Assembly: GCA_951213105.1 (NCBI GenBank)
Contig: OX578152.1
Coordinates: 73,995,680 to 74,059,679 of the forward strand
DNA: 64,000 nucleotides
From: Amaurobius ferox
Lineage: Eukaryota > Arthropoda > Arachnida > Araneae > Amaurobiidae
Direction: 5' to 3'
Numbering within the stretch: position 1 is the first letter of the stretch; every line of letters starts with the position of its first letter. The notes beneath the pieces are model-generated. The model worked only from the letters and a program-made list of their open reading frames with translations. It searched no databases and was not told where the DNA came from. Below are positions 21,791 to 34,319 of the stretch, in pieces. Both the position numbers and the translations under genes were made by a program.

Positions 21791-23724
21791 TATAGATGTC
21801 ACCACCATACATAACATCAAGTGCATCTTGAGTGCTGATGCAAGTAACCGTTTAGGACCTCATGTTTGTAGAGGGCCTTAGAATTTTATACATTATTTTT
21901 ATTCGACCTCTTTTTGCATTTTTTTTTAAGACTCATTAGTGCATCATATGTAAGACAACGTTTTACTGTACGTAATAATCGTACATTTATTGACCTAAAA
22001 GCATTTGTATAATTAGTATTTCTCTGAGTTATAACTATGGCCCTTTAGATATTAAATAGATAAACTATAGTTATGTAACCATAGCCGGATTATTCATTGG
22101 GACAAGATAGTTTCGGATCCAATAATATTTTTATATCATGAACAAAAGTCTCAAATATTGTTTACCTGGGGAGCACAAAATTTTATGCCAGAACCTACTG
22201 TGAAAATACTGACGTAATAAAGTCATACTTATTTTTAAACTTATTAAAACAACATGAATAAATTATTGGATAATTTTTGGATTACCAATTTTCGGATTTA
22301 TGGCGTTTTATTGCATTTGTTGTTCATATGTGGCCTTTCATGAAAGTTCACTTCCTCAGAAAACTTTGGAATGCTACTGTATATCATTGAAAAGAATTGA
22401 TTACTATTTCTTTATTAATTCAGGGTGAAGTAAAAATTATGTTGATATTTTTCGTTTGCAATGGCTGAGAGATTTAGATAAATGAAAAGCAACATTAATG
22501 AAAATATTTTTTACTCCTTCTCCCAAACCAACATTTTATTTTCACTTTTAGTCTATAGATGACGCCACCATACATTTATTTCAAAAGATAAGCTTTCAAA
22601 TTTCTTGATTTTTTTCTGATATTTCAAGAAATGAAGATCTTTTAAGCCCTCTACTATTACAATGGACGAGAGATATTCCTTTATTGTCTTGATATATCAG
22701 CATTAAAATCTAATACGATAATATTATGATATGATAATAATCAGAGCTTATTTACATTTTTTTAGTAGTTTCCATAGGTCAACACTTTATTTCATGTTTT
22801 ATATTTTACGTATAGATGCCGCCACCATATTTTGTGTTTCCAAGGAATAAGCTATTACTCTGAAGCTAAAGAATACGCTATCTCTCCGATAGCTAAGGAA
22901 TATCTTCTCTTCTAGGCACTGTAGTATTGCTGAGAAATTATTCCTGTTTTCTAGGTCTATAATTTATATACAAGAAAATAATCATAAATCATAATATAGT
23001 TTTTCTAGCAGTTTTTTCAGAATGTCTTAGAATTCGAGATTTTTGCGGAAACACACTTTTTCAGATTTCAAGAATACATTTCCGGCATTGATAGAACAAT
23101 ATCCAATGTCTTTGTGTTTGTTTGTGTATATGTCCCTGAGGTGCAGATGTGATAACTTAAGAACGTTTTTGCGTTTTGTGAATTAATGTACAAAAAAGGT
23201 GAAAATGGAGGTAAGTTGCTTTATAGCCGCAGTAACCTAGGTTAGAATCCTGGTCACGACACACAACCTGTGGTATTTCCATTTGTAGTATATTTCACGG
23301 GAAAATCATGTTTGGAATTTCGTTAGTCCAATAAATTGTATTAAAAGCTAAAACAGTATTTGTTGATGCCAATGAGTGCTTTATTTAATTTTACTGGACG
23401 CTTTACAAACAGTTGTACATTTTTTAAAATCTCATAATATTGCATAAATTATATTGAAAATGTTTCTGAAGATGTCTGAAATTGAGATTTTCATTCTCTC
23501 TTAAAACCTCGTGAACACATTTATGCCAGTAGCACATTGGCGATGTTAGGGGAAGGTGTTTGAGTGTTGTAGCCAAGCCACTTCTTTGAAAAATTTTGGA
23601 CTTTTAATTTAGCTGTCAAATTTAGACATGATACACATAACAGAAAAAAAAATCGGCAGTGGCTCTAAACCAATGGATGCGAAATGGTTTTGCTTGAATA
23701 ACATCTTTCTTTGTGGGTGGTTTG
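21791..23724. repeat. AT-rich stretch with three dispersed copies of a short motif
   Basis: A 21-bp motif of the form CTATAGATGNCRCCACCATA occurs at about 21792, 22554 and 22811, each after a TTTTA/ATTTTA stretch. The intervals (762 and 257 bp) are irregular and other parts do not align clearly. They may be ends of decayed elements. Nothing else is recognised here. Confidence 0.4.
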
Positions 23725-24085
23725 TCTTCTTTAGACAAATTCAAAATATTAAAATATTGAAGTTAGAATCACCATCGTAAAATAGCTTAAAGTATTAAAA
23801 TATCGAAATTAGAATAACTTATTTAAAAAAAATTCAAAATATTAAAATATCGGAATTAGAATCACTTTTTTAGGAACAATTCAAAATATTAAAATATCGA
23901 AATTAGAATCACCCTTTCCAAAAAAGCTCAAAATATTAAAATATAAATTAGAATAACCTTTTCAAAAAAGCTCAACATATTAAAATATAAATCAGAATCA
24001 CCTTTTCGAAAAAGTTCAAATTGTTAAAATATGGAAATTAGAATCGCCATTTTAAAATAGTTTAAAATAACTAAAATATCGACAT
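23725..24085. repeat. AT-rich tandem repeat, 45-50-bp unit, about seven copies
   Basis: Units of the type TTCAAAATATTAAAATATCG plus AAATTAGAATCACCTTTT recur with indels. Family A copy A1 begins at the right edge of the array. Confidence 0.8.
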
Positions 24086-24088
24086 TTT

Positions 24089-25053
24089 TACTTTCCTTAT
24101 ATACATAATGTATAAGGAAAGTATTAGGACCGGGTCGAAAATTCGAATTCGAGTTTTCGACGAGAGAGCACGTTTCAAGCATCCCTGATCACGAATCATA
24201 CATTTTTGAAGTGATGTCTGTGTGTGTGTGTGAAAGTATGTGTGTGTGCGTGTGTGTGTGAAAGTATGTGTGTGTGCGTGTGTGGGTGAAAGTGTGTGTG
24301 TGTGTGTGTCAGTGAGTCTGTGGAGACTATAACTGACGAACGAATGGACCGATTCGAACGAAATTTGGTACAGAAATCATAATCCGTAAACACTGGAAGC
24401 CTATTGTTTTTATACGCAATCGAATGTTCAGAACCCCCTAAATTTTTGAGTGAAATTTTGAAAAATTTGTCAAAAAATCAAAACCGCTAATTAAGTTACG
24501 CAAATAGACATTTCTTTTGTAATTTTTCATTAGAAAGCGATTGATATAAAGTTTAGAACGCTAACATGAACCGTTCTCGAGATATTGAACATTTTTCAAA
24601 AGAATTATCAAAAAGTCATATAAAATTAAAAAAAGATGTTAACTGTTGAAAAACATGTTTACTCTTCATATGTAATATCATGCCATAAATTTGGTGACAT
24701 CATTCTCAGATCTAACACGTTCCATTCATGAGAAAAGATACTTTGAGTAATACTTTTGTATTTGAACGCCAATAGTCATTTATCTGCTGTAAGGATAACT
24801 TATTTCTCCGTCCATAACGATTGGCGAGATTTTATGGTCAATTTGGCGACTTTTTCAGATGTTGCCAAATTAACGAAAATCTCGCCAAATGGATAAAAAC
24901 GACGCTAAATCAATGAAACTGACGACTAATTGAAGAAAATTCAATATCTTGGAAAGAATATAAGTATCTACTATAAGAATAACATTTTTTTACCTGTAAA
25001 AGTAGTAAATTCATTGCATTATATAAGGAAAGTCATGTGTTGCCCACATCAGA
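24089..25053 (-). mobile_element. Family A repeat, copy A1
   Basis: The 3' hairpin is at the left: TACTTTCCTTATATACATAA and TGTATAAGGAAAGTA self-pair. A block containing TCGAGTTTTCGACG follows, then a TG microsatellite with GAAAGTATGTG interruptions (about 24217-24310), GTGAGTCTGTGGAGAC, a body with ATCTCGAGAACGG (complement), a NNGGCGA/TCGCCAA-rich part, and the 5' end AATCTGATGTGGGCAACACA (complement) at the right. There is no coding capacity and no clear target duplication beyond A/T runs. Confidence 0.85.
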
Positions 25054-25915
25054 TTTTTTTAAAAATATGTTTCGAAAACTAAGAACCTGATCCGAAATCT
25101 GATTTTATTTCCTCGTAGGGCTTCCAAAGAACTACAAATTACTCGCAATATGTTTATAGCTAGCACTTTTAGTTTTCGCTCCGATATCAGTCGAATACTC
25201 CAACCATAGACTTCACCAATTCTTCTCTTGAAACACCAAAAATCATTAAATACATTTTGAATCCCCAAATTCAATTTGCTCAATATTTCATCAGGGAGGA
25301 AACAATCTGTAAAGTATTTCATTTCAACAACAACAACACAGTACCTCATAACGAGCCATTTTATTTTTATTATATTTTCTTTTCTTTTTTTTTCTTTTAA
25401 TTATTTTAATTTTTATTTGTTCCTTTATATACTAATTTGCATTACACTTTATTTGTACAATTAACACATACTGTGCGCTTTTGTTTCCGCGTTAGTATGA
25501 GTGTGACCATTTATCCAACAGAGAGTTTAATGTTTTGTTCCATTTTCTGAAATTTTGTGATTATGCGAAAAAGTGTGTGTGTATGCATATATGTATCTGC
25601 ATCTTTCGACTTTCATGAACATACAGGCATTTATTGGTTTATAATTATTTATTGTTTAACTACTGTGCATATATTGATTTATTTAATGGAGTTCGAATTC
25701 AAATGCACCAACAAACTTTTTTTGATTATTTTCATAATTATTTATATTTCACAGGTGTTTAAAAGTGTTTATGTTTCACCTGCGTTTATATGTCACAAAA
25801 GTGTATGAATATCCCATAAGTGTGTAAATATTTTACCTGTGTTCATAAGTCATCAGGTATTCATACGATTTCTTGTATTTTTGCATCATTTCCATAGTCA
25901 CTCTAGTAGAGTTTT
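25054..25915. other. Gene-free AT-rich stretch
   Basis: The minus frame at 25059-25349 has 96 codons but no domain or splice context; T-rich sequence follows at 25360-25440. Nothing can be named. Confidence 0.4.
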
Positions 25916-26661
25916 TACTTTCCCTACAATACATGGTAATGTATAGGGAAAGTATTGGAATCATGTCGAAAATCGCAACTCGAGTTTTCGACGGATCTAC
26001 ACGTTTCGAGACCTCTAGAACACGAAAAAACTATTTTTAGCGTTACGTCTGTGTGTGTGTCTGTCTGTGCAGATTTTGTATCTACTCTAACTAAAAAACC
26101 AATGGACCGAATTTCATAAAATTTAGTAGTTAAATCACATGTGGGCGAATATGGTGTTGATTAGTTTTGGGTACAATTCGGGATAAAAGAACTCGCCAAT
26201 TTTTGTGAAATGGCCCGCAAAAGCCTGTATCCACCCTAGCTGAAAAACTAATGAACCGAATTTCACAAAATTCGGTAGATAAGTCTTTTGTGGGTTACCC
26301 TGATGCTGATTAGATTTTGATACGATTCGAAAAAAAATAACCTGTCTTTTTTTGTAAAATGACTCGCAAAAATCGTCAAAATCTAAAATAAAAAACTACT
26401 TATGCTCAAATATATCCATTAAAAACTTGTTTCATACGTAATTTCGAACGAAGAAAAGAATATGAGATCAACCCCATTACACTAGGACCAGCCGTTCTCG
26501 AGATATTTTAGTTTTTTCGTATTTTCTCTACGCCACCTTTGAAAATAAGTTCAGTTACCAAATGAGAACGAAAATTGAATTAAAAGTGAATTAAATTTAA
26601 TTAAAATAAAGAGAACGTGGATATAAGTCTTCAGGGAAAGCCATATGCTGTCCACATCAGA
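25916..26661 (-). mobile_element. Family B repeat, copy B1
   Basis: The 3' hairpin TACTTTCCCT...ACATGGTAATGT...AGGGAAAGTA is at the left. Then come the CGACGGATCTACACG block, a short TG/CTGT microsatellite, two repeats of an ACTAATGRACCGAATTTCA segment, an ATCTCGAGAA-type segment (CTCGAGATAT), and the complementary 5' end at 26640-26661. About 746 bp. Confidence 0.85.
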
Positions 26662-26800
26662 TACTTTTATTTTTTATTTTTACACAGTTTCTATCTCATA
26701 CAAGCATTTTCTTTTTTCTTGCCAGCTGTCACACAGTCAGTGCATTCGGCGACGAGGGTTATGTAAAACTCCAAATCTAATTGGTTGGCTCGAGGATTTG

Positions 26801-26864
26801 CATTTAAAATGTCAGGAGTGTTGCAGAACCAGAAGCAGAAGCAACACTCCTGACATTTTAAATG
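26801..26864. other. Perfect 24-bp inverted repeat (hairpin)
   Basis: The left arm at 26801-26824 begins CATTTAAAATGTCAGGAGTG and the right arm at 26841-26864 ends in its exact complement. The loop is the 16-nt AGAACCAGAAGCAGAA. It belongs to none of the repeat families around it. The size is in the range of a miRNA precursor stem, but the perfect pairing is also compatible with a snap-back insertion. Confidence 0.9.
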
Positions 26865-27074
26865 TTACATACAGCTTTCCCTCCCATTTTAAAGCTTTAA
26901 CAGGTAAAAAATAAATAAAATATTTAAATTATAACCACTATACTTCTAAAACTAAGAACAGGATCTATAATCATATTATATATCCTTATAGAGCTTTCAG
27001 AGGGCTGAAAATTACTTCTTATAGTTTATAACCAGCATTTTCAGTTTTTAAGATATAAACATTATAAATCTGAA
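26865..27074. other. Short unique spacer
   Basis: AT-rich, nothing recognised. Confidence 0.4.
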
Positions 27075-28169
27075 CAATAAAGATCAATTTTGCATAAAGC
27101 ATTGATTATGAAACACTTTCCAACTGAAATGCAATTTTATTTAAACATCTCTAAAATGCGATACATTCAACGTTGATATATATCAAATTATCACAGTACT
27201 ACAATAATTTATTACATATATGAAAATTTAAAATTTCATCTTAAAAAATGAACTTTATTCAAATGACGTCATCGAAATATAAATTATCTGGCTCTCTAGT
27301 AAAAGCAATGAATGTTTCATTCAATACAATTTTATTTAAGCATCTCAAAAATGCGATACATTCAGCGCTGGTATATTTTGAATTATCATAGTACTACAAT
27401 AATTTATTATATATGAAAATTAAAAAATTCATTGAAAAAAATGAACTTTATTCAAATGACGACATCGAAATATAAATCGTCTGGCTCTCTATGTAAAAGC
27501 AATGAATGTTTCATTCAATGCAATTTTATTTAAGCATCTCTAGAATACGAAACATTCAGTGGGGGATATCTTTTAAATTATCATAGTATGTATTACAATA
27601 ATTTATTTTACTTGGATACTTAAAACTTCATCGAAAAGACAATGCTAGTTACACAAAATGAACTTTGTAGCTATACTAAATATAACTATAAGCGTTCCAA
27701 AAAAATCACGATTTTCACTAAGCGAAAAAAAAAATGGATACCATATTTTATTTTTCAATGAGTCACGTGATCTCTTCATGTAATATGGGTGTAATTATTA
27801 TTTCAATTTTTATTTAAAAAACTACTTAACATACTATGGTAAAAAAATTTTTACACATTTTATGTGATAATTGCAATATTTCCTAAAAATTTCAAAACAA
27901 TTTGTGAATTTTAACTCTGTTTAAGAAATGTTTGAAAAATTAGGTCCCATAGTGTTCAATGTATTTCATTTTTTCAACCCGGGCTAAATCCAAAACTAAT
28001 TGGGTGATATTATTTTTTTACATTTCCATATATCCCACAGACCATCTCAACAACATACTAATATTTCATTCTGATAAAGTCATTTTTACGGTAGTTATCG
28101 TGCGAATGGACAGACAGACAGACAGAATGAACAAAGTCATAAACACTTTCAACTATGTTTTAAAGTGTT
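27075..28169 (+). mobile_element. Family C repeat, copy C1
   Basis: The 5' end is AAAGATCAATTTTGCATAAAG followed by GAAACACTTTCCAACT. An internal tandem follows, about 3 units of roughly 190 bp (markers TTTTATTTAARCATCT at about 27135, 27330 and 27523). Then comes a conserved body (CCCAATTAGTTTTGGAT in complement), a GACAGACAGACAGA microsatellite and the 3' hairpin AACACTTTCAACTATGTTTT plus AAAGTGTT. No coding capacity. Confidence 0.85.
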
Positions 28170-28240
28170 AAAGAAATATAATTTTCAAAATTCGATATTC
28201 TGATGTAATAACTATTTCTTTTAGCACTAGGTATATAAGA

Positions 28241-28258
28241 CACACACACACACACACA
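28241..28258. repeat. CA microsatellite
   Basis: A run of CA dinucleotides followed by an A tract just beyond the family C end. Confidence 0.85.
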
Positions 28259-28364
28259 AAAAAAAAATCATTGCAGTAAATTGTTGTTTTAAAATCGCTA
28301 GCTATATGTATTTTAAAATCTCATTTCCACTCTTCCAAATCGAAACTAAAACGAAATAACAATC

Positions 28365-28660
28365 AAATCTTGTTAACGCGGCTGTTGGAAAGCATCATCT
28401 GCGTCCTTTTTTCCTTATCTGGTCCATCTTAATGCCTCTATTATCGGTACCCATTGCACAGAGGTGATTGTTTTTTCCTGCCCGACAACGAGGCTTCGGC
28501 CCCCAAATTACAAGCCGTGGCTGGCCCGCTTCATCTGCATAATACCCGGATGATATCGGGGCATCGCGGCCCCCAAAGCCGAAATCTTCAGTCGCTGACA
28601 AGCATCAATTACGTCAAACTTTGGCGCCAGACTCAGTAAAGGTGGGGGGAAAAGTGAATT
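28365..28660. other. GC-rich unique island, candidate conserved non-coding sequence
   Basis: Compared with the AT-rich background this stretch is GC- and CpG-rich. It has a CRE-like TTACGTCA (about 28609), an E2F-like TTTGGCGCCA (about 28620), GTTAACGCGGCT (about 28373) and ACAAGCCGTGGCTG (about 28510). Short overlapping frames on both strands have no domain. Several of the same words occur at 57.9-58.2 kb. No cross-species comparison could be made. Confidence 0.35.
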
Positions 28661-28959
28661 TCCAGCCAAAAAGCCCCTGGAAAATGAAGGAAGGATATGA
28701 AATAAATGAAATTCAGTGATCGATAAGATATTTTTTTTTATGCCACACCCCCTTATTGTTCATTTCGTTTGACCCTTGACCTGCGTGAGTATTATGGTAA
28801 AGTCAAAATCCGGTTTGGTTTTGATCAGTTCTTTGATGGTCGGTGTAAAATAAAAAATCGCTTTTTTGGAGCAGCTTCTTTTCCATTTATTAGACCGGAT
28901 TATTATTCTGCAGAAGCTTTGAGAAAGTGGAATCGTAGAAAAAGTTCAAAATTGTTGAA

Positions 28960-29392
28960 ATGAAATCTCTCTTGCGAAGATTTTAAATACACTGTAAAAA
29001 TTTGCAGACAGCTGTCATGTATGATGAAGAAATCTAGATTCTCTGAATGAAACAGAAAGTTTTTATGAAAGGGTAAAAAAAAAACAAATAAATAGAAATG
29101 GCAAGAAACCATCCTAAATTTTCATTTCAATTTAAAATGTTTAGTTTTAACAAGGGAGTTTTATACGTATAAATAAGAAAAAGATGAAAATTTGACTACA
29201 CTGCAAACATATGCACCCAGCTGTCACGTATGATAAAGAAAGCCAGATTCTCTGTAGGAAGCAAGAAGTTTATTTGTAAAATAAAAGAAAAAATAAATTA
29301 GAAAACTTTCCCTGTTTTACTTTCAAAAATTCGATTTTTGTTTTGACATAGGTATAAGAAAACGAATAAAAATTTGACTTCAATAGTAAAAA
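28960..29392. repeat. Diverged outlying copies of the 99-bp satellite
   Basis: Two strongly diverged units contain CAGCTGTCATGTATGATGAA (about 29010) and CAGCTGTCACGTATGATAAA (about 29218), followed by CAGATTCTCTG and a GAAACAG-like segment. They are separated from the main array by the two family B insertions. Confidence 0.7.
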
Positions 29393-30325
29393 TCTGATGT
29401 GGGCGGCACTTGACTTTTCCTGCATACTCAAATTCATATTTTTTTTCTTTAATAATTCATTAAATTGAGTTTAATTGAACAAAATAACACTAAATTTGCA
29501 TTTTTAATTCAATTTCTGATTTTATTTGGTAATTAGACATTTTTCTAAAAGTGGCATAACTAAATGCGAAAAATCTCAAATATCTCGAGAATGGTTAGTC
29601 CTAGAGTAATAGAGTTGTTCTTATTATTTTCCTCATCAAAAATTACGTATAAAACAAGCATTTAATTGATATATTTGAACATACGTAGCTTTTTTTTTAT
29701 ATTTTGCGATTTTTGAGGGCCATTTCATAAAAAAAGATAGGTTGTTCTTCTCCGAATAATACCAAAATCAAATCAGCACCAGAGTTTCCCCCAAGTTACT
29801 TATCTCTAAAATTTTGTGAAATTTGGTCAATTAATATTTTAGTTAGAGTGGATACATGACTTTTTTGCGGGCCATTTCGTAAAAAAAGGCAGGTTGTTCT
29901 TTTCCGATTAATACTAAAATCTAATCAGCACCAGAGTATCGTACAAGTAACTTATCTACCAAATTTTGTGAAATTTGGTCAATTAGTATTTTAGCTAGAG
30001 TGGATACATGAAATTCTTACGGGCCATTTCGCAAAAAAAGACGGGTTCTGTTTTTACGAATCATACCAAAAACTAATCAGCACCAGGGTCATACCCAAGT
30101 GACTTACCTTAATTTTATGAAAGTCGGTCATTAGTTTTTGAGTTAGAGTGGATACATACATTGCACAGACAGACAGACAGACACACACACAGACGTCACG
30201 TTAAAAATGGTTTTTTCGTATTTTAGAGGTCTCGTAACGTGTAGATCCGTCGAAAACTCGAGTTGTGATTTTCGGCATGATTCCAATACTTTCCCTATAC
30301 ATTATCATGTATTGCAGGGAAAGTA
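29393..30325 (+). mobile_element. Family B repeat, copy B2
   Basis: The 5' end TCTGATGTGGGCGGCACTTG is intact. The body has three GGGCCATTTCG-type segments, each followed by AATCTAATCAGCACCAG. A GACAGACAGACAGACACAC microsatellite and a GTAGATCCGTCGAAAACTCG block follow, and the 3' hairpin ends GCAGGGAAAGTA. Only AAAA separates it from the next copy. Confidence 0.9.
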
Positions 30326-30329
30326 AAAA

Positions 30330-31139
30330 TCTGATGTGGGCAGCACATGACTTTCCCTGCAGACTTATATCCACGTTCTCTTTATTTTAATTACATTTAT
30401 TTCACTTTTATTCAATTTTCGTTCTCATTCGGTAACCGGGCTTATTTTCAAAGGTGGCGTAGGGAAAGTACGAAAAACTAAAATATCTCGAGAACGGCTA
30501 GTCCTAGTGTAATGGGGTTGGTCTTATTCTTTTCGTCGTTAAACATTACGTATTAAACGGGCATTTTATGGATATATCTGAGTATACCTAGTTCTTTAGT
30601 TTAGATTTTGAAGATTTTTGCGGGCCGTTTTGCAAAAAAAGGCAGGTTATTTTTTTCCGAATCGTACCAAAATCTAATCAGCACCAGAGTGACCTATACG
30701 TGACTTATCTACCGAATTTTGTGAAATTCGGTCCATTAGTTTTTCAGCTAGAGTGGATACAAGCTTTTGCGGGCCATTTCGCAAAAAAATGCGGGTTCTT
30801 TTATTCCGAATCGTACCCAAAACTAATCAGCACCAGCCCCGCCCACAAGTGACTTACCTACCAAATTTTGTGAAATTCGGTCCATTAGTTTTTTAGTTAC
30901 AGTGGATACAAAATCTGCACAGACAGACAGACACACAGACAGACAGACAGACACACAGACAGACAGACAGACACACAGACAGACAGACAGACAGACACAC
31001 GCACAGACGTCACGCTAAAAATGGTTTTTTCGTATTCTAGAGGTCTCGAAACGTGTAGATCCGTCGAAAACTCGAGTTGTGATTTTCGGTATGATTCCAA
31101 TACTTTCCCTATACATTACCATGTATTGCAGGGAAAGTA
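30330..31139 (+). mobile_element. Family B repeat, copy B3, tandem to B2
   Basis: Same order of parts as B2 with intact ends: TCTGATGTGGGCAGCACATG at the start and GCAGGGAAAGTA at the end. It has two rather than three GGGCCRTTT segments and an expanded CAGACAGA microsatellite (30913-31003). Same orientation as B2, immediately adjacent; this is the best-preserved B copy in the window. Confidence 0.92.
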
Positions 31140-31142
31140 AAA

Positions 31143-33530
31143 ATCATGCATAATGTATGATACAGAAATCCAACCGTAACATGTATGATAAAGAATCATA
31201 CAGAATGTATGATAAAGAAATTATGTATAATGTATGATAAAGAAATTTAGATTCCTCATAGGAAACAGTAAGTTTTAAGTAAACGAATGAGACTTTTACG
31301 GCATTATAAAATGTGAACCACAGTTCTCATGTATGATAAAGAAATCCAGATTCCTCGTATGAAACAGTAAATTTTATGTACACGAATGTGACTTTTACTG
31401 AACTATAAAATGTGCATCCCAGATCTCATGTATGATAAAGAAATCCAGATTTCTCGTAGGAAACAGTAAGTTTTATATAAACGAATGAGACTATTACTGC
31501 ACTATAAAATGTGCGCCCCAGATTTCATGTATGATAAAGCAATCCAGTTTCCTCGCAGGAAACGGTAAGCTTTATGTAAACGAATGAGACATTTACTGCA
31601 CTATAAAATGTGCACCCCAGATTTAATGTATGATAAAGAAAACCAGATTCCTAGTACGAAACAGTAAATTTTATGGAAACGAATGAGACTTTTACTGCAC
31701 TGTAAAACGTGCACCCAGATCTCATGCATGATAAAGAAATCCAGATTCCTCGTAGGAAACAGTAAGTTTTATGTAAACGAATGAGAATTTTACTATTCTA
31801 TAAAATGTGCACCCCAGATCTCATGTATGATAAAGAAATCCAGTTGCCTCGTAGGAAGCAGTAAGTTTTATGTAAACGAATGAGACTTTTACTGCACTAT
31901 AAAATGTGCACCCTAGATTTCATGTATGATAAAGAAATCCAGATTCCTCGTAGGAAACAGAAATTTTTATGGAAACGAATGATACTTTTACTGCACTATA
32001 AATTGTATTTCATGTATGATAAAAATATCCAGATTCCTCGTAGGAAACAGAAAATTTTATGGAAACGAATGAGACTTTTACTGCACTGTAAAACGTGCAC
32101 CCAGCTCTCATGTATGATAAAGAAATCCAGTTGCCTCGTAGGAAGCAGTAAGTTTTATGTAAACGAATGAGACTTTTACTGCACTATAAAATGTGCAACC
32201 TAGATTTTATGTATGATAAAGAAATCCAGATTCCTCGAAGGAAACAGTAAGTTTTATGGAAACGAATGAGACTTTTACTGCACTATAAATTGTATCTCAT
32301 GTATGATAAAAATATCCAGATTCCTCGTAGGAAACAGAAAATTTTATGGAAACGAATGAGACTTTTACTGCACTGTAAAATGTGCACCCAGCTCTCATGT
32401 ATGATAAAGAAATCCAGTTGCCTCGTAGGAAGCAGTAAGTTTTATGTAAACGAATGAGACTTTTACTGCACTATAAAATGTGCACCCTAGATTTCATGTA
32501 TGATAAAGAGATCCAGATTCCTCGTAGGAAACAGTAAATTTTATGTAAACGAATGAGTCTTTTACTGCACTGTAAAATGTGCACCCGGCTCTCATGCATG
32601 ATAAAGAAATCCAGATTCCTTGTAGGAAACAGTAAGTTTTATGTAAACGAATGAGAATTTTTCTATTCTATAAAATGTGCACCCCAGCTCTCATGTACGA
32701 TATAGAAATCCAGATTCTTCGTAGGAAACAGTAAATTTTATGTAAACGAATGAGACTTTTACTGCACTATAAAATGTGCACCCCAGATCTCATGTATGAT
32801 AAAGAAATCCAGATTCCTCGTAGGAAACAGTAAGTTTTATGGAAACGAATGAGACTTTCACTGCACTATAAATTGTGCACCCTAGATCTCATGTATGGTA
32901 AAAATATTCAGATTCCTCGTAGGAAACAGTAAATTTTATGGAAACGAATGAGACTTTTACTGCACTGTAAAATGTGCACTCAGATCTCATGTATGATAAA
33001 CAAATCCAGATTTCTCGTAGGAAACAGTAAATTTTATGTAAACGAATGAGTCTTTTACTGCACTGTAAAATGTGCACCCGGCTCTCATGTATGATAAAGA
33101 AATCCAGATTCCTCGTAGGAAACAGTAAGTTTTATGTAAACGAATGAGACTTTTACTGCACTATAAAATGCGCACCCTAGATCTCATGTATGATAAATAT
33201 ATCCAGATTCTTCATAGGAAACAGTAAATTTTATGTAAACGAATTTGAATTTTACTGCACTTTAAAATATGCACCCAGATCTCTTGTAAGATAAAAAATC
33301 CAGATTCCTCGTAGGAAACAGTAAGTTTTATGTAAAAGAATGAGAATTTTACTGCACTATAAAAAGTGCACCCAGATCCCATGTATGATAACGAAATCCA
33401 GATTCCTCGTAGGAAACAGTAAGTTTTATGTAAAAGAATGAGACTTTTACTGCACTATAAAATGTGCACTCCATGTCTCATGTATGATTAAGATATCACA
33501 TTTCCTGTAGGAAGCAGAAAGCTTTATGTA
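31143..33530. repeat. 99-bp satellite array, about 23 units
   Basis: The unit contains CATGTATGATAAAGAAATCC, AGATTCCTCGTAGGAAACAG, TAAGTTTTATGTAAACGAAT, GAGACTTTTACTGCACTATA and AAATGTGCACCCCAGATCT. The first 100 bp are short scrambled partial units (ATGTATGATAAAGAA four times). Some units lack the GTGCACCCCAG part. Open frames across it (for example 31880-32170) only reflect the period of 99, a multiple of three, and are not genes. Confidence 0.95.
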
Positions 33531-33780
33531 AAAAAAAAATAGCAAGTAACTTTTACCCGTTTTATTTTCAAATATATATACTGCATAGTTTTATCAAGAG
33601 AATTTAATACATATAAGAAAACGAATTATACTTTGTCTACACTGTCAGAAATATACATCCAGCTGTTCATGTGTGATAAGGAAATCCAAATTCTCTGTAA
33701 GAAACAAAATATTTTCTTTTAAAATAAAAATAACCCGCTGACTTTGTGCATAAGCCATCACTAAATATAGCCATCAGTTT
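33531..33780. repeat. Diverged right-edge copies of the 99-bp satellite
   Basis: A unit with CAGCTGTTCATGTGTGATAA and CCAAATTCTCTGTAAGAAAC (about 33660-33710) matches the diverged copies on the left of the array, consistent with edge decay of a satellite. Confidence 0.65.
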
Positions 33781-33994
33781 TTTTTTTTTTTATAGCAGTT
33801 AGTTTTAAGAACGTTCTGGACCCACAGCGTGGACGCGAAAATTGCAAATCAACAATAGTGAATCAAAGTTTATTGTGAGCCGGTTGAATGTGTCTATTCC
33901 AAAGTAGAAAATACAAAGTGGTAATTGCATCAAAATCAGAGCAAGATTCACTAAAATAGATTAAAACGAAGATTTTAAAAGCATCTGGTCCCAC

Positions 33995-34180
33995 TCCTCT
34001 CCCCAAGTACTTGTCAAACAAGTCAAATCAAATGCTTGTCGAACAAGTACTTATGAATTCAAGTACTTGTTTAAGTCAAATACTTTTTAAACGTGTACTT
34101 ATAAATTCAAGTACTTGTTGAAGTCAAATATTTGTCAACACAAGTACTTATCAAGTAAAGTACTTGTTTAAATCAAAGTA
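33995..34180. repeat. Degenerate 30-40-bp repeat built on AAGTACTTGT
   Basis: The palindromic word AAGTACTT and the phrase AAGTCAAATRCTT alternate about six times. Spacing is irregular. No coding capacity. Confidence 0.6.
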
Positions 34181-34319
34181 GAACCTATTGTCCTTATTAT
34201 AGTAGATTGTACTCAGGGCACAAATTGTGGGCCCTCATACAAACATTTATCTCGTCCTATCCTAATTTCTCCTTTTGTGAATCCTTCATGTCTCTTCTCT
34301 TCCCGAAAGAAAAAAAAAA

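Noticed and set aside
23225..23275. tRNA-derived SINE head (GGTTAGAATCCTGG)
   Set aside because: Only a weak B-box-like match; no A box, tail or TSD could be placed.
26645..26914. 89-codon plus-strand gene
   Set aside because: It starts in the family B1 5' end and spans the 24-bp hairpin; the frame is incidental.
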